64,000 nucleotides of DNA from Gloeocapsopsis crepidinum LEGE 06123 (GCF_015207655.1 NZ_JADEWN010000013.1:29481-93480), one strand, 5' to 3'; shown: positions 46,933 through 56,439, counted from the stretch's first letter. Notes: a model not told the origin generated them from the sequence alone. Numbers and translations: made by a program.

Positions 46933-47636
46933 CGCAAAATCTCCTCTAATGATGGAAATAACAGTTTTTCCATGTCGCGTTTTTCACAGTCGCAAGCATT
47001 TGTAGCAGGGGAGGTGCCAAATAGCATCCAGAGGCTTTGTAGCAGTAACGCAGTAGCCGAAATTGCAACAAGCCCTGATACAAGAAGACTAATTGCACTA
47101 TCAGCCCACATCCAACCAAGCCAGGAAATTGCGATCGCTGCTAAAATTACACCAAATGAGCTAAATAAATCTGACAGTACGTGCAAGAAGGCTGCTTTAA
47201 AATTAAGATCGCAGTGACTGCACTCGTGCAACCAAAAAGCATTACAACCATTAATTCCTAACCCAACAACTGCTGTCAGCAACATTGGTAGGCTAAGAAT
47301 ATCTGATGAAGTTGGAGATTGCATCCTTGCAATTGCTTCTGTCGCTACCCAACTTGCCAAAATAATTAAGCTAAGACTATTTAGCAGTGCGGCGTACAGT
47401 TCAATGCGACCATTGCCGTACTTAGCATGACGTCTAGCGCTTTGTGCGATCCAGCTTGCTATCAGCGTTACTCCTAATGCTGCGACATCTGAAAGTAGAT
47501 GACCTGCATCTGCTAACAGAGACAAACTGTGGATCCATAACCCAACACCAAGTTCAACAGCAAAAAAACTGATCTCCAGCCCGATTGCTAGTTGTAGTAT
47601 TTGGATTTTCCGCGTGTTCGAGTGCAATTTTGGCAT
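46929..47636 (-). CDS. Cation diffusion facilitator (CzcD-like) transporter
   Basis: A 235-residue inner-membrane metal/proton antiporter. Six helices are visible, with the metal-site motifs SLLADAGHLLSDV in helix 2 and FLHVLSDLFSSFG in helix 5. A His/Cys-rich loop (HECSHCD) sits between helices 4 and 5. The usual C-terminal cytoplasmic domain is missing: the protein ends in CDCEKRDMEKLLFPSLEEIL soon after helix 6. It is the first gene of an operon with the phosphatase remnant; zinc is a plausible substrate since alkaline phosphatases use metals, but that is inference. Confidence 0.88.
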   Translation of the reverse strand: MPKLHSNTRKIQILQLAIGLEISFFAVELGVGLWIHSLSLLADAGHLLSDVAALGVTLIASWIAQSARRHAKYGNGRIELYAALLNSLSLIILASWVATEAIARMQSPTSSDILSLPMLLTAVVGLGINGCNAFWLHECSHCDLNFKAAFLHVLSDLFSSFGVILAAIAISWLGWMWADSAISLLVSGLVAISATALLLQSLWMLFGTSPATNACDCEKRDMEKLLFPSLEEILR

Positions 47637-47820
47637 TATTCACAAAGTAAAAATGGCGACCTTATGTAGTATCAGTTGCTCTAGAGAAGCATAATGTTTC
47701 TCAACTAGCAACTTGATTTTCATTGCCCTGATACGGAGGAAAATAAATGAATCCTTGTGCAGATTAGCAACTATTAGATTAATGAATCAGTAAGCGAACT
47801 TTAACTTTTGGTGAAAATCG

Positions 47821-47855
47821 GTAATTTGTAATTTGTAATTGGTGATAGGTATTTT
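47821..47855. repeat. Tandem heptad repeat GTAATTT/GTAATTG
   Basis: Units GTAATTT, GTAATTT, GTAATTG, GTGATAG, GTATTTT in the roughly 300-base divergent region before the deacylase gene. The region is otherwise empty apart from AT-rich promoter-like sequence. Confidence 0.6.
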
Positions 47856-47932
47856 TGCTAATTGCTAAATTTTAAATTACATTTATTTTCTTATTATTTT
47901 ATCTTTATTCTGATACTATCTATAGTTCTAAT

Positions 47933-49048
47933 ATGATTCCTAATATTTACACAATTCCTCTAATTCAGTTAGCTTCTGGCGATCGCTTGTCACTTCAAGT
48001 CTATCGATTCGTCGGCGCGAAGTCTGGTAAAAAAGTATATCTTCAAGCAAATTTACACGGTGCAGAGATTGCTGGTAATGCTGTAATCTATCAACTAATT
48101 GAGTTTTTAAAAACCTTACAAGTTACCCAATTAGTTGGTGAAGTTTGGCTAGTTCCTGTATGCAATCCCCTAGGAGTCAATCAGCGATCGCATCGGTTTG
48201 CTTCTGGGCGCTATTGTGTATATGAAGGCAAAGATTGGAATCGAATTTTTTGGGATTATGAAAAAAGTCAAGACGACCTAGAAGAATTTGCTAAAACGCA
48301 AATTAATTTAGATATAGATACTATTAGAATAAACTATTCAAATAAAATTATCAATCATTTCGCTACACTTACAGAAAAAATTCATTCTCCTAGCAGCGTA
48401 CCTTTTACAGAACTTTTTCGCTATCGCTTACAGTCGCTTAGTATTGATGCAGATTATGTAATTGATCTCCACACTTCTACTGATCGAGGCTTAGATTATC
48501 TCTATTATTTTTCTAGCCGCGAATTGAGTGCTCAATACTTTCTACTTGATTATGGTATTTTACTTGACGACTATGATGGTGATGCTTTTGATGAAGCTTT
48601 TATCAAACCGTGGTTAGCCTTAGAAAATACCTTGCGGCAACTAGGGCGAGAAATTACTTTTGATATAGAAGCTTGGACATTAGAACTTGGTTCAGGAATG
48701 CAAATGACACCACAGTCGGTAGAAAAAGGCGTACAAGGAGTGAAGAATTATCTACTGCATAAAGGTGTATTAGCGTTGAAGACAAAGGCGATCGCGCATG
48801 AGATGACTTTTAGATCAAAAAGTCAGGTAACAAAATATTATGCTCCTGTTGGAGGTATGGTACAAGCACGCGTACCTCTTGGTAGCGAAGTTGAAGCAGG
48901 AGAGAAACTGTATGAGATTTTAATGTTTAATAAAACTGGAGAATTGCCTTCTTTGATTGATATTTGTGCTGAAAAAGATGGTTTAGTTTATGACGTTGCT
49001 ACTAATCATGCGGTGAATGAAGGGGAATATGTATTGGCAGTGATGTGA
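47933..49048 (+). CDS. Succinylglutamate desuccinylase/aspartoacylase-family hydrolase
   Basis: M14-like zinc amidohydrolase, 371 residues. Zinc ligands are probably His and Glu in QANLHGAEIAGNAV and His in DYVIDLHTSTDRG; the catalytic Glu is in TLELGSGMQM. A C-terminal biotinyl-like barrel (KYYAPVGGMVQARVPLGSEV EAGEKLYEI) is typical of the AstE/AspA-like bacterial group. The substrate is not known. Confidence 0.87.
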   Translation: MIPNIYTIPLIQLASGDRLSLQVYRFVGAKSGKKVYLQANLHGAEIAGNAVIYQLIEFLKTLQVTQLVGEVWLVPVCNPLGVNQRSHRFASGRYCVYEGKDWNRIFWDYEKSQDDLEEFAKTQINLDIDTIRINYSNKIINHFATLTEKIHSPSSVPFTELFRYRLQSLSIDADYVIDLHTSTDRGLDYLYYFSSRELSAQYFLLDYGILLDDYDGDAFDEAFIKPWLALENTLRQLGREITFDIEAWTLELGSGMQMTPQSVEKGVQGVKNYLLHKGVLALKTKAIAHEMTFRSKSQVTKYYAPVGGMVQARVPLGSEVEAGEKLYEILMFNKTGELPSLIDICAEKDGLVYDVATNHAVNEGEYVLAVM

Positions 49049-49091
49049 TAGAACAAGGAAGGACAGGCAGGATGCCTATCCTATAGATTAT

Positions 49092-50174
49092 TTAATCTCC
49101 TAAGCAGATATTTAATCCTCTGGCAGTTTTCACTAAAGTACCATTAGGATCGACAGCGCGATATTGGGCGATCGCTTCTGCTATGGGGACGCTAACAACT
49201 TGACGATTTTGCCAAGTCACCATTTGGTCATACTTTTGTTCAGCAATTAAATCAACAGCTGCAACGCCAAAAGCTGAAGCAATCAGTCTTTCTAAAGGTG
49301 ATGGTGTTCCACCACGCTGAATGTGTCCTAACACTGTAACGCGAGTTTCTGCGCCAATGCGATGGCAAATTTCATCGGCTAAATATTGACCAATACCACC
49401 ATATCTGCATTCACCTGAACGGTCTGTACTGACAACTGAATTACCTGTCTCGTTACGTACTGCTTCGGAGACAATGATCAAGCAATAGTTTTTGCCTTGT
49501 TCTTGGCGTTCTTTAATATTACGGCAAACTTGGTCAACGGTGTAAGGAATTTCGGGAATTAATATCACATCCGCACCACCTGCAATTCCAGCACTAATTG
49601 CAATGTGCCCCGCATCACGCCCCATCACTTCTAAAATCATGACGCGGCTGTGACTAGCAGCAGTAAAATGCAATCGATCCAAGGCTTCTGTTGCAATACT
49701 CACCGCAGTTTCAAATCCAATTGAAAGTTCGGTAACTCCGACATCATTGTCAATCGTTTTGGGAATTGCAACTAAATTGATTTTTCCTTGTTGGGCAAGA
49801 CGACGCAAAATTGCTAAACTACCATCGCCTCCAATTCCAATCATGGCGTCTAAACCAAGTTGGTGATAACCAGCGATAATTTCCTCAGAGCGATCGCATA
49901 CACTACCATCTGCCATTGGGTAAGCAAAAGGATCGCCTTTGTTAGTTGTGCCTAAAACGGTACCGCCAGTAGTTAGCAAGAAATTTACCTTTTCAACGTC
50001 CAAAGCCATATACTTTGGTGGTTGCTGCATTAACCCTAATGTAGCCTGGCGAATACCTAATACTTCCCAACTGTAAGTCCCTACAGCGCGATTTACCACT
50101 GCTCGAATGACAGCATTCAATCCAGCGCAATCACCGCCACTGGTAAGAATACCAATGCGTTTGTGTTCTCCCAT
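49092..50174 (-). CDS. pfkA: 6-phosphofructokinase
   Basis: Phosphorylates fructose 6-phosphate in glycolysis. The 360-residue product starts with GILTSGGDCAGLNAVIRAVV and has GTTNKGDPF, IGIGGDGSLAI, PKTIDNDVGVTELSIGFETA and GHIQRGGTPSPLERL. At the two positions that separate ATP from pyrophosphate enzymes it has Gly in GGDGS (as in ATP types) but Lys in PKTIDND (as in PPi types), the mixed pattern of long-form bacterial and cyanobacterial PFKs. The phosphoryl donor therefore should not be assumed. Confidence 0.95.
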   Translation of the reverse strand: MGEHKRIGILTSGGDCAGLNAVIRAVVNRAVGTYSWEVLGIRQATLGLMQQPPKYMALDVEKVNFLLTTGGTVLGTTNKGDPFAYPMADGSVCDRSEEIIAGYHQLGLDAMIGIGGDGSLAILRRLAQQGKINLVAIPKTIDNDVGVTELSIGFETAVSIATEALDRLHFTAASHSRVMILEVMGRDAGHIAISAGIAGGADVILIPEIPYTVDQVCRNIKERQEQGKNYCLIIVSEAVRNETGNSVVSTDRSGECRYGGIGQYLADEICHRIGAETRVTVLGHIQRGGTPSPLERLIASAFGVAAVDLIAEQKYDQMVTWQNRQVVSVPIAEAIAQYRAVDPNGTLVKTARGLNICLGD

Positions 50175-50310
50175 TTTGACTTAAGCCATGAGTCCTCTTC
50201 TGAAAGTAGATTAAACTAGATTGGACGGACACTTTTTGCAAATTCCTACAGGATTTTATTATTTGTGATTTTTGGCAAAGAAACTATATTAAAACTTGCG
50301 AATGGGTAAA

Positions 50311-50359
50311 GGGTCAGTGTGAGTGGTTGGTGCTTAGTGGCTAGTCCGTAGCAATAACT
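50311..50359. repeat. Heptad repeat array between pfkA and era
   Basis: Seven 7-base units, most ending in AGT or GT: GGGTCAG, TGTGAGT, GGTTGGT, GCTTAGT, GGCTAGT, CCGTAGC, AATAACT. Same family as the arrays at 17052 and 42324. Confidence 0.5.
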
Positions 50360-50425
50360 CTTCTAGTTTCCCTAAGAATTCCTTAATGTAGCAAAGTAAA
50401 TATTCAGGATTAATACAAAACAAAA

Positions 50426-51373
50426 GTGAGCGATATTGATAGTTTTAACTTTTCTGAAGCGTGGAGTATTCCGCAAGCGCCTACCGGATATAAATCGGGT
50501 TTTATTGGCATTATTGGACGCCCGAATGTCGGTAAATCGACATTAATGAATCAACTTGTAGGTCAAAAAATTGCGATTACTTCACCTGTAGCGCAAACTA
50601 CGCGAAATCGTTTGCAAGGAATCTTAACAACACCAGAAGCACAACTGATTTTTGTTGATACGCCAGGAATTCACAAGCCACACCATCAACTCGGAGAAGT
50701 TCTAGTTCGCAACGCACGAATTGCAATTGACTCTGTTGATGTCATATTGTTTGTCGTCGATGGTGCGCAACCAGCGGGAGGTGGCGATCGCTTTATTGTT
50801 GATTTACTTAGTCGCACTGAAAATCCTGTGATTTTGGGGATCAACAAAATCGATCAACAAACGGATTCGCAGCAACTCGATCGTACTTATGAGGAGTTAA
50901 TTGCACCCTATCAATGGCGAATTGTCAAGTTCTCTGCGTTTACAAAAGAAGGGTTAGACGAACTTTTACAGTTACTCGTTACGCATTTAGAACCAGGACC
51001 ATATTACTATCCGCCAGATTTAGTTACCGATCAACCTGAGCGGTTTATTATGGGAGAATTGATCCGCGAACAAATTTTGCTGCTAACCCGCGAAGAAGTT
51101 CCCCACTCAGTAGCAGTGACAATTGACCGAGTTGAAGAAGATACGACAATTACTCGCGTCTTAGCTACGATTCATGTTGAACGTGACTCACAAAAAGGTA
51201 TTTTGATCGGAAAAGGCGGTACGATGCTCAAAGCGATCGGTTCTGCGGCGCGAGAACAAATGCAAAAGCTAATTGCAGGTAAAGTTTACTTAGAATTATT
51301 TGTAAAAGTGCAACCCAAATGGCGACAATCGCGTTTTCGATTGTCAGAATTAGGCTATCGCGTGGAAGAGTGA
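50426..51373 (+). CDS. era: GTPase Era
   Basis: Essential GTPase in 30S ribosome assembly that binds the 3' end of 16S rRNA. The 315-residue protein has G1 GRPNVGKSTLMN, G3 DTPGIHKPHHQLG, G4 NKID and the C-terminal KH domain (ILIGKGGTMLKAIGSAAR, VYLELFVKVQPKWR). The start is GTG at 50426 with only a weak ribosome-binding site (GGA 16 bases upstream). Confidence 0.97.
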   Translation: MSDIDSFNFSEAWSIPQAPTGYKSGFIGIIGRPNVGKSTLMNQLVGQKIAITSPVAQTTRNRLQGILTTPEAQLIFVDTPGIHKPHHQLGEVLVRNARIAIDSVDVILFVVDGAQPAGGGDRFIVDLLSRTENPVILGINKIDQQTDSQQLDRTYEELIAPYQWRIVKFSAFTKEGLDELLQLLVTHLEPGPYYYPPDLVTDQPERFIMGELIREQILLLTREEVPHSVAVTIDRVEEDTTITRVLATIHVERDSQKGILIGKGGTMLKAIGSAAREQMQKLIAGKVYLELFVKVQPKWRQSRFRLSELGYRVEE

Positions 51374-51405
51374 TTGGTGAGTGGAAGTCGCAACTACATA
51401 AATAA

Positions 51406-51422
51406 AACCTGCCTACGCGGGT
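51406..51422 (+). terminator. Weak terminator after era
   Basis: AACCTGC/GCGGGTT stem of 7 pairs with one G-T, loop CTAC, 33 bases past the era stop. TTAGTTTTTT follows about 8 bases later. Confidence 0.35.
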
Positions 51423-51605
51423 TAAGAATCTTAGTTTTTTAAGTTTTATATCAGCACATTGAGATATTAATTGAATGCATAAAGTTCTGAAATATTACAA
51501 CTTACATTTTGGAGTTTTATTAATTTAGTATCGCGGTGCGATCGCAAGTATCAATTGTATAGAGCCTCAATGTATAATCTTTTTGTATATACATCAATTT
51601 ATATT

Positions 51606-51847
51606 ATGACCGATCAAATTATTACTAAGTAGGGAAACAGTTTAGCTATCGCATTCCTAGTGCAATTGCCAAGCAAATTCATTTGCAAGAAGGCATAACA
51701 GTGAGATTTCCTGTTGTTGATGGTGGCATCATGATTCAACTGCAAAGGAAAAAATACACTTTAGAAGAACTGCTTGAGGGGATGACTCCAGATAACTTTC
51801 ATTCAGAAACTGACATAGAAACACCTGTAGGTAATGAAGTCTGGTAA
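51606..51847 (+). pseudogene. Inactivated MazE/AbrB-type antitoxin
   Basis: Frame from ATG at 51606 reads MTDQIITK, a TAG where MazE proteins have Trp, then GNSLAI; a one-base deletion near 51650 moves the rest to the frame reading IPSAIAKQIHLQEGITVRFP, then VVDGGIMIQLQRKKYTLEEL to NEVW at 51847. Both changes break the AbrB-like DNA-binding swapped hairpin (KWGNSLAIRIP in relatives). No toxin gene follows; the next 50 bases hold no MazF-like frame. A dead, orphan antitoxin. Confidence 0.8.
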
Positions 51848-51897
51848 TTGAATATTTTCTTGGATACCTACTATGCTCAAACATTACATTCAAAGGA

Positions 51898-52902
51898 CTA
51901 GATAACAACGAGAAGATCTAGAAAGTACTCGCTGTTGTTATCTAGCCAAGTTTCAAACTTTAATGTCTCAATGACTGCATCAATAACTTTTTGACGATTC
52001 GTCTTTCCTTCCATAAACCAACCTGTCCAATAGACAAGTGAACTTGCACGTTGCACTCGCCATACAGTTAGTAAAGATTCTTGTTCTAGTGATATCAAAG
52101 AACTATTTTGGTGATAACCTGTGCTAAATGCTTTCACAATATCAGCAAAAAAATCTTCTTTCCAAGGAAACGAAGCAAGCTGATCCAAGCTACTTAAATA
52201 ATCTAGTAATCTTAAGTCAAAAGTTGCAAACTCAAAATCTAAAACACCAATAACTTGGTCGTCTTCTACAAGAATGTTCGGTGTAATATAATCAGCATGA
52301 ATTGTCTGGAGTGGTAATGTTTGATAGAGATAAGGCACAGACTCTATTACTTCACTCAACATGTGATTGAGAATAGTCTCCTCCGCAAATCCCAGATTTA
52401 GTACTTGGGTGATCGCCAACGGATTATTAATTAAAGGGTGAATTTGAGCTAAATTACCCCAGTATGGCAATCTTGCTAGTTGTCCCTGTGAGTCAAATTC
52501 TGTAAGGACGCAATGTAATTCCGCGAGTGTACAGCCTATAGATTGTATTTGTTGAAGGTTGCGTCGATCAGCTGGTTGTCCAACTATTCGCGGTAATAAA
52601 GCGACTTTTAGCGATCGCTGTTGGGTTTCGACATGAATTAGAGTTTCATCTGATAATGCAGGGATAGGTGCTGGAATTGCAAAAGATAAATTTACCTGTT
52701 GTAAAAAGGCAAGTAATGAGTGTTCATATTCAATTTGAGCAGCATCTGTTGTCGTAGAATAAATCTTCAAAACAAATTCGTCAGTTGGTGTGTGGACAAA
52801 GTATGTTGTATTACTTCTTCCCTGAGTCGCGTCTAGCATCATCTCAGACAAACATGACCAATGGTTAACAAGAACCTGTTTTTCTAATTCAGATAACTCC
52901 AT
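51898..52902 (-). CDS. APH-family small-molecule phosphotransferase
   Basis: A 334-residue kinase-like protein of the aminoglycoside-phosphotransferase/homoserine-kinase-II group. The catalytic loop is HADYITPNILVEDD (Asp base) and the Mg-binding motif is VLDFEFATFDLRLLDY. An N-terminal lobe with TTYFVHTPTDEFVLKIYS provides the ATP-binding Lys. The substrate is unknown; chromosomal members are usually metabolic kinases, so antibiotic resistance should not be inferred. Confidence 0.85.
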   Translation of the reverse strand: MELSELEKQVLVNHWSCLSEMMLDATQGRSNTTYFVHTPTDEFVLKIYSTTTDAAQIEYEHSLLAFLQQVNLSFAIPAPIPALSDETLIHVETQQRSLKVALLPRIVGQPADRRNLQQIQSIGCTLAELHCVLTEFDSQGQLARLPYWGNLAQIHPLINNPLAITQVLNLGFAEETILNHMLSEVIESVPYLYQTLPLQTIHADYITPNILVEDDQVIGVLDFEFATFDLRLLDYLSSLDQLASFPWKEDFFADIVKAFSTGYHQNSSLISLEQESLLTVWRVQRASSLVYWTGWFMEGKTNRQKVIDAVIETLKFETWLDNNSEYFLDLLVVI

Positions 52903-52936
52903 TTGTATATAGCTAACCCTTTTCCAAAAACTGACA

Positions 52937-53590
52937 TCAAAATCGATAATTACGCTGATTTACCCAAAAGCTAATTGGTACTGCACGACCTTGAGTGTCC
53001 ACTTTAACTTCAACGACAAGCGATCGCTGTTGTTGATCGCGTTGTGCTTGCGAAATGCTTTGATTAATTTCATCGCGCTGGGCTTCAGGCATATAGTATG
53101 TTTCTAAGCCGTAAGCAATTGAGTTACCTGTAAATTTTCCTTTGATCGCGACTTGATTTGCAGCTAAATTTTGCGGGCGATCGCGACTGACGCGCACAGG
53201 TTTCCATGCAGGTGGTGGTGTTGTATTTGATGTAGGTGCTTCGAGTATGACATAAAGGTTTGTTCCCACAGGTACGTCATTGACCGAAGATTCGCTAGTT
53301 TGCTGTTGAGTTAACTCTTGCCAACCAGGAAGACGCTGCAAGTTATTGATTTGGGAAATGTCATAACTCAGTGTTTGCGAGTAACCCCGCAAAGGATCGT
53401 AAGGATCGACAGGTACGGTCTGCAGAATCGCGGTTTTTCCAGTAAGTTGCGTATAAAATGGTTGCGCTGGTGCAGCTAGAATAATTCCTGTTTGAAAAAG
53501 TAGCGGTAGCCATAGCCGCCAAAATGGTAATTTTCCAGGAAGTCGTTGCGGCTTTAAGACTTCAGGTGTTGTCTCAACTTTAGATGTCAT
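52937..53590 (-). CDS. GDYXXLXY-domain exported protein
   Basis: A 217-residue protein with an N-terminal membrane helix (LWLPLLFQTGIILAAPAQ) and the family motif as DPLRGYSQTLSYDI (the GDYXXLXY pattern with Gly-Tyr-Ser). It is regularly found beside DUF2157 membrane proteins, as here: the DUF2157 gene is 114 bases upstream on the same strand. Function of the pair is unknown. Confidence 0.83.
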   Translation of the reverse strand: MTSKVETTPEVLKPQRLPGKLPFWRLWLPLLFQTGIILAAPAQPFYTQLTGKTAILQTVPVDPYDPLRGYSQTLSYDISQINNLQRLPGWQELTQQQTSESSVNDVPVGTNLYVILEAPTSNTTPPPAWKPVRVSRDRPQNLAANQVAIKGKFTGNSIAYGLETYYMPEAQRDEINQSISQAQRDQQQRSLVVEVKVDTQGRAVPISFWVNQRNYRF

Positions 53591-53704
53591 AGTAAGTCCT
53601 TTTGGATTGTTTTTGCCTTATGGTTGCTATATGCAGGTCAGCAGGAAAGAACTATGATTGATCGTAACTATTTCCTACATTGGTAATAAATTACCTATTC
53701 GAGA

Positions 53705-55147
53705 TTATGATTTTGCTGGATAGTTGATGCGGATGTGGCGTTCAAACCATAGCCCTACAGCCATTACACCAATGCCACATAAAATGAAAACTAAGGATTT
53801 AAAGAGTAGTCCTGTAGCAGATAGTAAAAATACGTAGAAAATTCGTAAGCTTAATAGCAGCATTCCACCCCAAAATGCGCGTCTTCCTCCTTTAGCTAAT
53901 CCTGTACGAATTAACCCTGCTGCGAAGAGGAATAACATGACATTAAAGAGAAATGTGGCAAATGGCGAAATGTTAGTGACTTCAGTGTGCCAAAAAGTAG
54001 CGATCGCAATGATGCAGATAAAGATACCAATAATGATGGTGGTGAAATTTTGTTGACGACGGCGACTTCTTTGGGAAGTAATTAAACTGACCCATTGCCA
54101 AATTGCTATACCAGTTAAGACAATTGCATCAATTAGTAGTAATCGGTTAACTTGTCGTGATGTGACATACTCTGTATATTGTGCTAAAGAGTCCCAAAAA
54201 GTAGTTGTGGCTGCAAAGATAAACAAGACACTCAAAGTAAATAAGGCTAAATTACGTGCTATTGGTTGAAATGAACCAAATTTGATATGGCGATCGCTGT
54301 GTCTATGTAGTCTCAGAAAATTACCATACACGAGGAAAGAGTCATCGTAACTCCATAACAAAGCTGGTGGTAGTGCAAATGCAATACTTGTTACCCAACC
54401 TCTTTGAAATGTTCCCCAGACAAATGGTTGAATGTTTGCTTCTAAAGATGTGATGATGGCGATCGCACCTAGTGCAAAAATCCAGCCGGAACGACACCAA
54501 TAAGCTAACGGGATAAATAATACTGCTGATAATAGTGGCATATGCTGCCCAATCAGCGATGACCATGATAATTCTGTGATACTAGTAGTTGACCAACTCA
54601 GTGCGATCGCACTTCCCCAATACCCCCAATAACCTAACCATAGTAAGATAATTGACAATACACCCAATGAAGTTAACCGCAGGCTGTATGCCATTGCTAA
54701 CACGCCAATACCCCAAGCAAGCAACAATTCATAAAACGGTGCATTGATGTGAAAAATTTGCCCCATTAACCCCATATTTGCACCCAGAATCAATGCCCCC
54801 AAAAGGAGTAATCCATGTCCCAGGCGTTGTCGCGACTCTTTGGGATGTTTCCACAATAGAAAACCTGCAATATTAACGCCGATAAATAAACTCAACAGCA
54901 GCGTTACTTTACCAACTCGCGGTAATTCTTGCCAATTGGCAGCGACAAAGGTGATAATTCCTAAACCAATAAGAATACTACCTAAACCGACTAAAATTGC
55001 AATAAAACTACTACGTGCTGTGCTATCGAGCGTGTTAAATTGATAGCGTTGTGATAGCTGCTCATATTGCAAATCATCAATGAGTCCCTCAGCTTGCCAT
55101 ATTTGTGCTTCATGGCGTAACTGGTGACGAAACTTATCTGAAGTCAC
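53705..55147 (-). CDS. DUF2157 polytopic membrane protein
   Basis: A 480-residue protein with a short soluble N-terminus (RHEAQIWQAEGLIDDLQYEQL) and about 12-14 hydrophobic segments (SFIAILVGLGSILIGLGIIT, VTLLLSLFIGVNIAGFLLW, SLVFILCGIGVMAVGLWF). The N-terminus plus first helices match DUF2157. It is the first gene of a probable two-gene operon with the GDYXXLXY protein. Confidence 0.87.
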   Translation of the reverse strand: MTSDKFRHQLRHEAQIWQAEGLIDDLQYEQLSQRYQFNTLDSTARSSFIAILVGLGSILIGLGIITFVAANWQELPRVGKVTLLLSLFIGVNIAGFLLWKHPKESRQRLGHGLLLLGALILGANMGLMGQIFHINAPFYELLLAWGIGVLAMAYSLRLTSLGVLSIILLWLGYWGYWGSAIALSWSTTSITELSWSSLIGQHMPLLSAVLFIPLAYWCRSGWIFALGAIAIITSLEANIQPFVWGTFQRGWVTSIAFALPPALLWSYDDSFLVYGNFLRLHRHSDRHIKFGSFQPIARNLALFTLSVLFIFAATTTFWDSLAQYTEYVTSRQVNRLLLIDAIVLTGIAIWQWVSLITSQRSRRRQQNFTTIIIGIFICIIAIATFWHTEVTNISPFATFLFNVMLFLFAAGLIRTGLAKGGRRAFWGGMLLLSLRIFYVFLLSATGLLFKSLVFILCGIGVMAVGLWFERHIRINYPAKS

Positions 55148-55422
55148 GTCAACCTCCTGTTTTATAAAAGTTTAGATTTTAGTAATAGATGATAGGAAAG
55201 TAAAGAAGGTATTATTTACTTCTTCAGTTTCCAGTTTTCCGTAAGCAATATTTGATTACATCTATTAGTTGATGAGATTGCTGCAGGCTAATGTCATAGT
55301 TATAGCTATTTCTTAGTATATATTTATTGTGAAGTTAGCATTGTGAGCCAATTGCTTGCAGTGTGACAGTTTTGTCTGTGGATACCACAGGCAAGTTGCT
55401 TATGCCATACTTATTGTAAGTT

Positions 55423-56439
55423 TTGATGATGGATCAACCTTCAAATTTGTTATTAAAATTAAGCCGTCGTTTGTTTGATGATGCAACAGAACAAGAAAAA
55501 TTTATTGATGCGCTCATTCATCCTCAACCGTTTCATCCTTGTATTGTTTGGGGTCGAGAAAAGCGATCGCCATTTAAAATAGAACCACCGATATCCTGGC
55601 AACCATATTTTGTAGATCGTTTATCTTTTGGTGAAAAACCAGGACAGCATCCTTTACATAATGAAGGTTATTATTACTGCTTAGACTTTTCTTCAGTGTT
55701 TGCTGCAATGAGTTTGTTAGCAGTGCGATCGCCTATAAACACTATATTTGATATGTGTGCTGCACCAGGAGGTAAAAGTATTTTTGCTTGGCGGGCTTTA
55801 CAACCTCAACTACTTGTTTGTAATGAAGCAATTAGCAAGCGTATTGGAATGCTAATTTCTAATATAAAACGCTGTCGTATTTCTCCGGTAATTGTAATAA
55901 GTAAAGATCCAGGTGATTTAAAACAAATATTCTGTTCTAGCCAATTAGTTATAGTTGATGCTCCCTGCAGTGGTCAATCTTTATTAGCAAAAGGTAGTAA
56001 ATTACCAGGATGTTTTCATCCTAATACTATTAATAAAAACGCAAATCGGCAAAAGAGAATCATTGCTAATTCAGCACAATTAGTAGCACCACAAGGCTAT
56101 TTGGCTTATATGACTTGTACGTATTCTGTTGAAGAAAATGAGCAAGTTTGTGAGTGGCTTTTGGAGAAGTTTCCGCAGTTTCAAGCAGTGGATGTTTCTG
56201 AATTGGTAGAATATCAATCTCAGCTTACTAATCTTCCTTGTTACCGGTTGTTTCCTCAAAGTAAATTAGGGACGGGGGCGTTTACGGCGTTATTTCAAAA
56301 TACTGGGGTAGGGGAAGTTAAAAACTTGGATGTTGAAATGTTGCAGCAGGTGGGGATTAGGTACAAGTTGAATGATGTGAACCACACAGACGCAGAGAAA
56401 AAGGTTGTGGAGGGTTTATTTATAGGAAATAATTTCTAG
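55423..56439 (+). CDS. RsmB/NOP2-family RNA (cytosine-5) methyltransferase
   Basis: SAM-dependent enzyme that methylates cytosine in rRNA or tRNA. Motif I is FDMCAAPGGKSIFAWRAL; motif IV DAPCSGQSLLAKG and motif VI MTCTYSVEENEQV contain the two Cys used in catalysis and release. At 338 residues it lacks the N-terminal NusB-like part of RsmB, so the target is open. Its 3' end overlaps the opposing PPC gene by 24 bases. Confidence 0.9.
   Translation: MMMDQPSNLLLKLSRRLFDDATEQEKFIDALIHPQPFHPCIVWGREKRSPFKIEPPISWQPYFVDRLSFGEKPGQHPLHNEGYYYCLDFSSVFAAMSLLAVRSPINTIFDMCAAPGGKSIFAWRALQPQLLVCNEAISKRIGMLISNIKRCRISPVIVISKDPGDLKQIFCSSQLVIVDAPCSGQSLLAKGSKLPGCFHPNTINKNANRQKRIIANSAQLVAPQGYLAYMTCTYSVEENEQVCEWLLEKFPQFQAVDVSELVEYQSQLTNLPCYRLFPQSKLGTGAFTALFQNTGVGEVKNLDVEMLQQVGIRYKLNDVNHTDAEKKVVEGLFIGNNF

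Noticed and set aside
47637..47932. Possible tRNA or small RNA before the deacylase gene
   Set aside because: No cloverleaf, no T-loop GTTCRA pattern and no CCA-type end on either strand.
51898..52902. Antibiotic-resistance aminoglycoside kinase
   Set aside because: The APH fold is shared by many metabolic kinases and nothing here points to a drug substrate.
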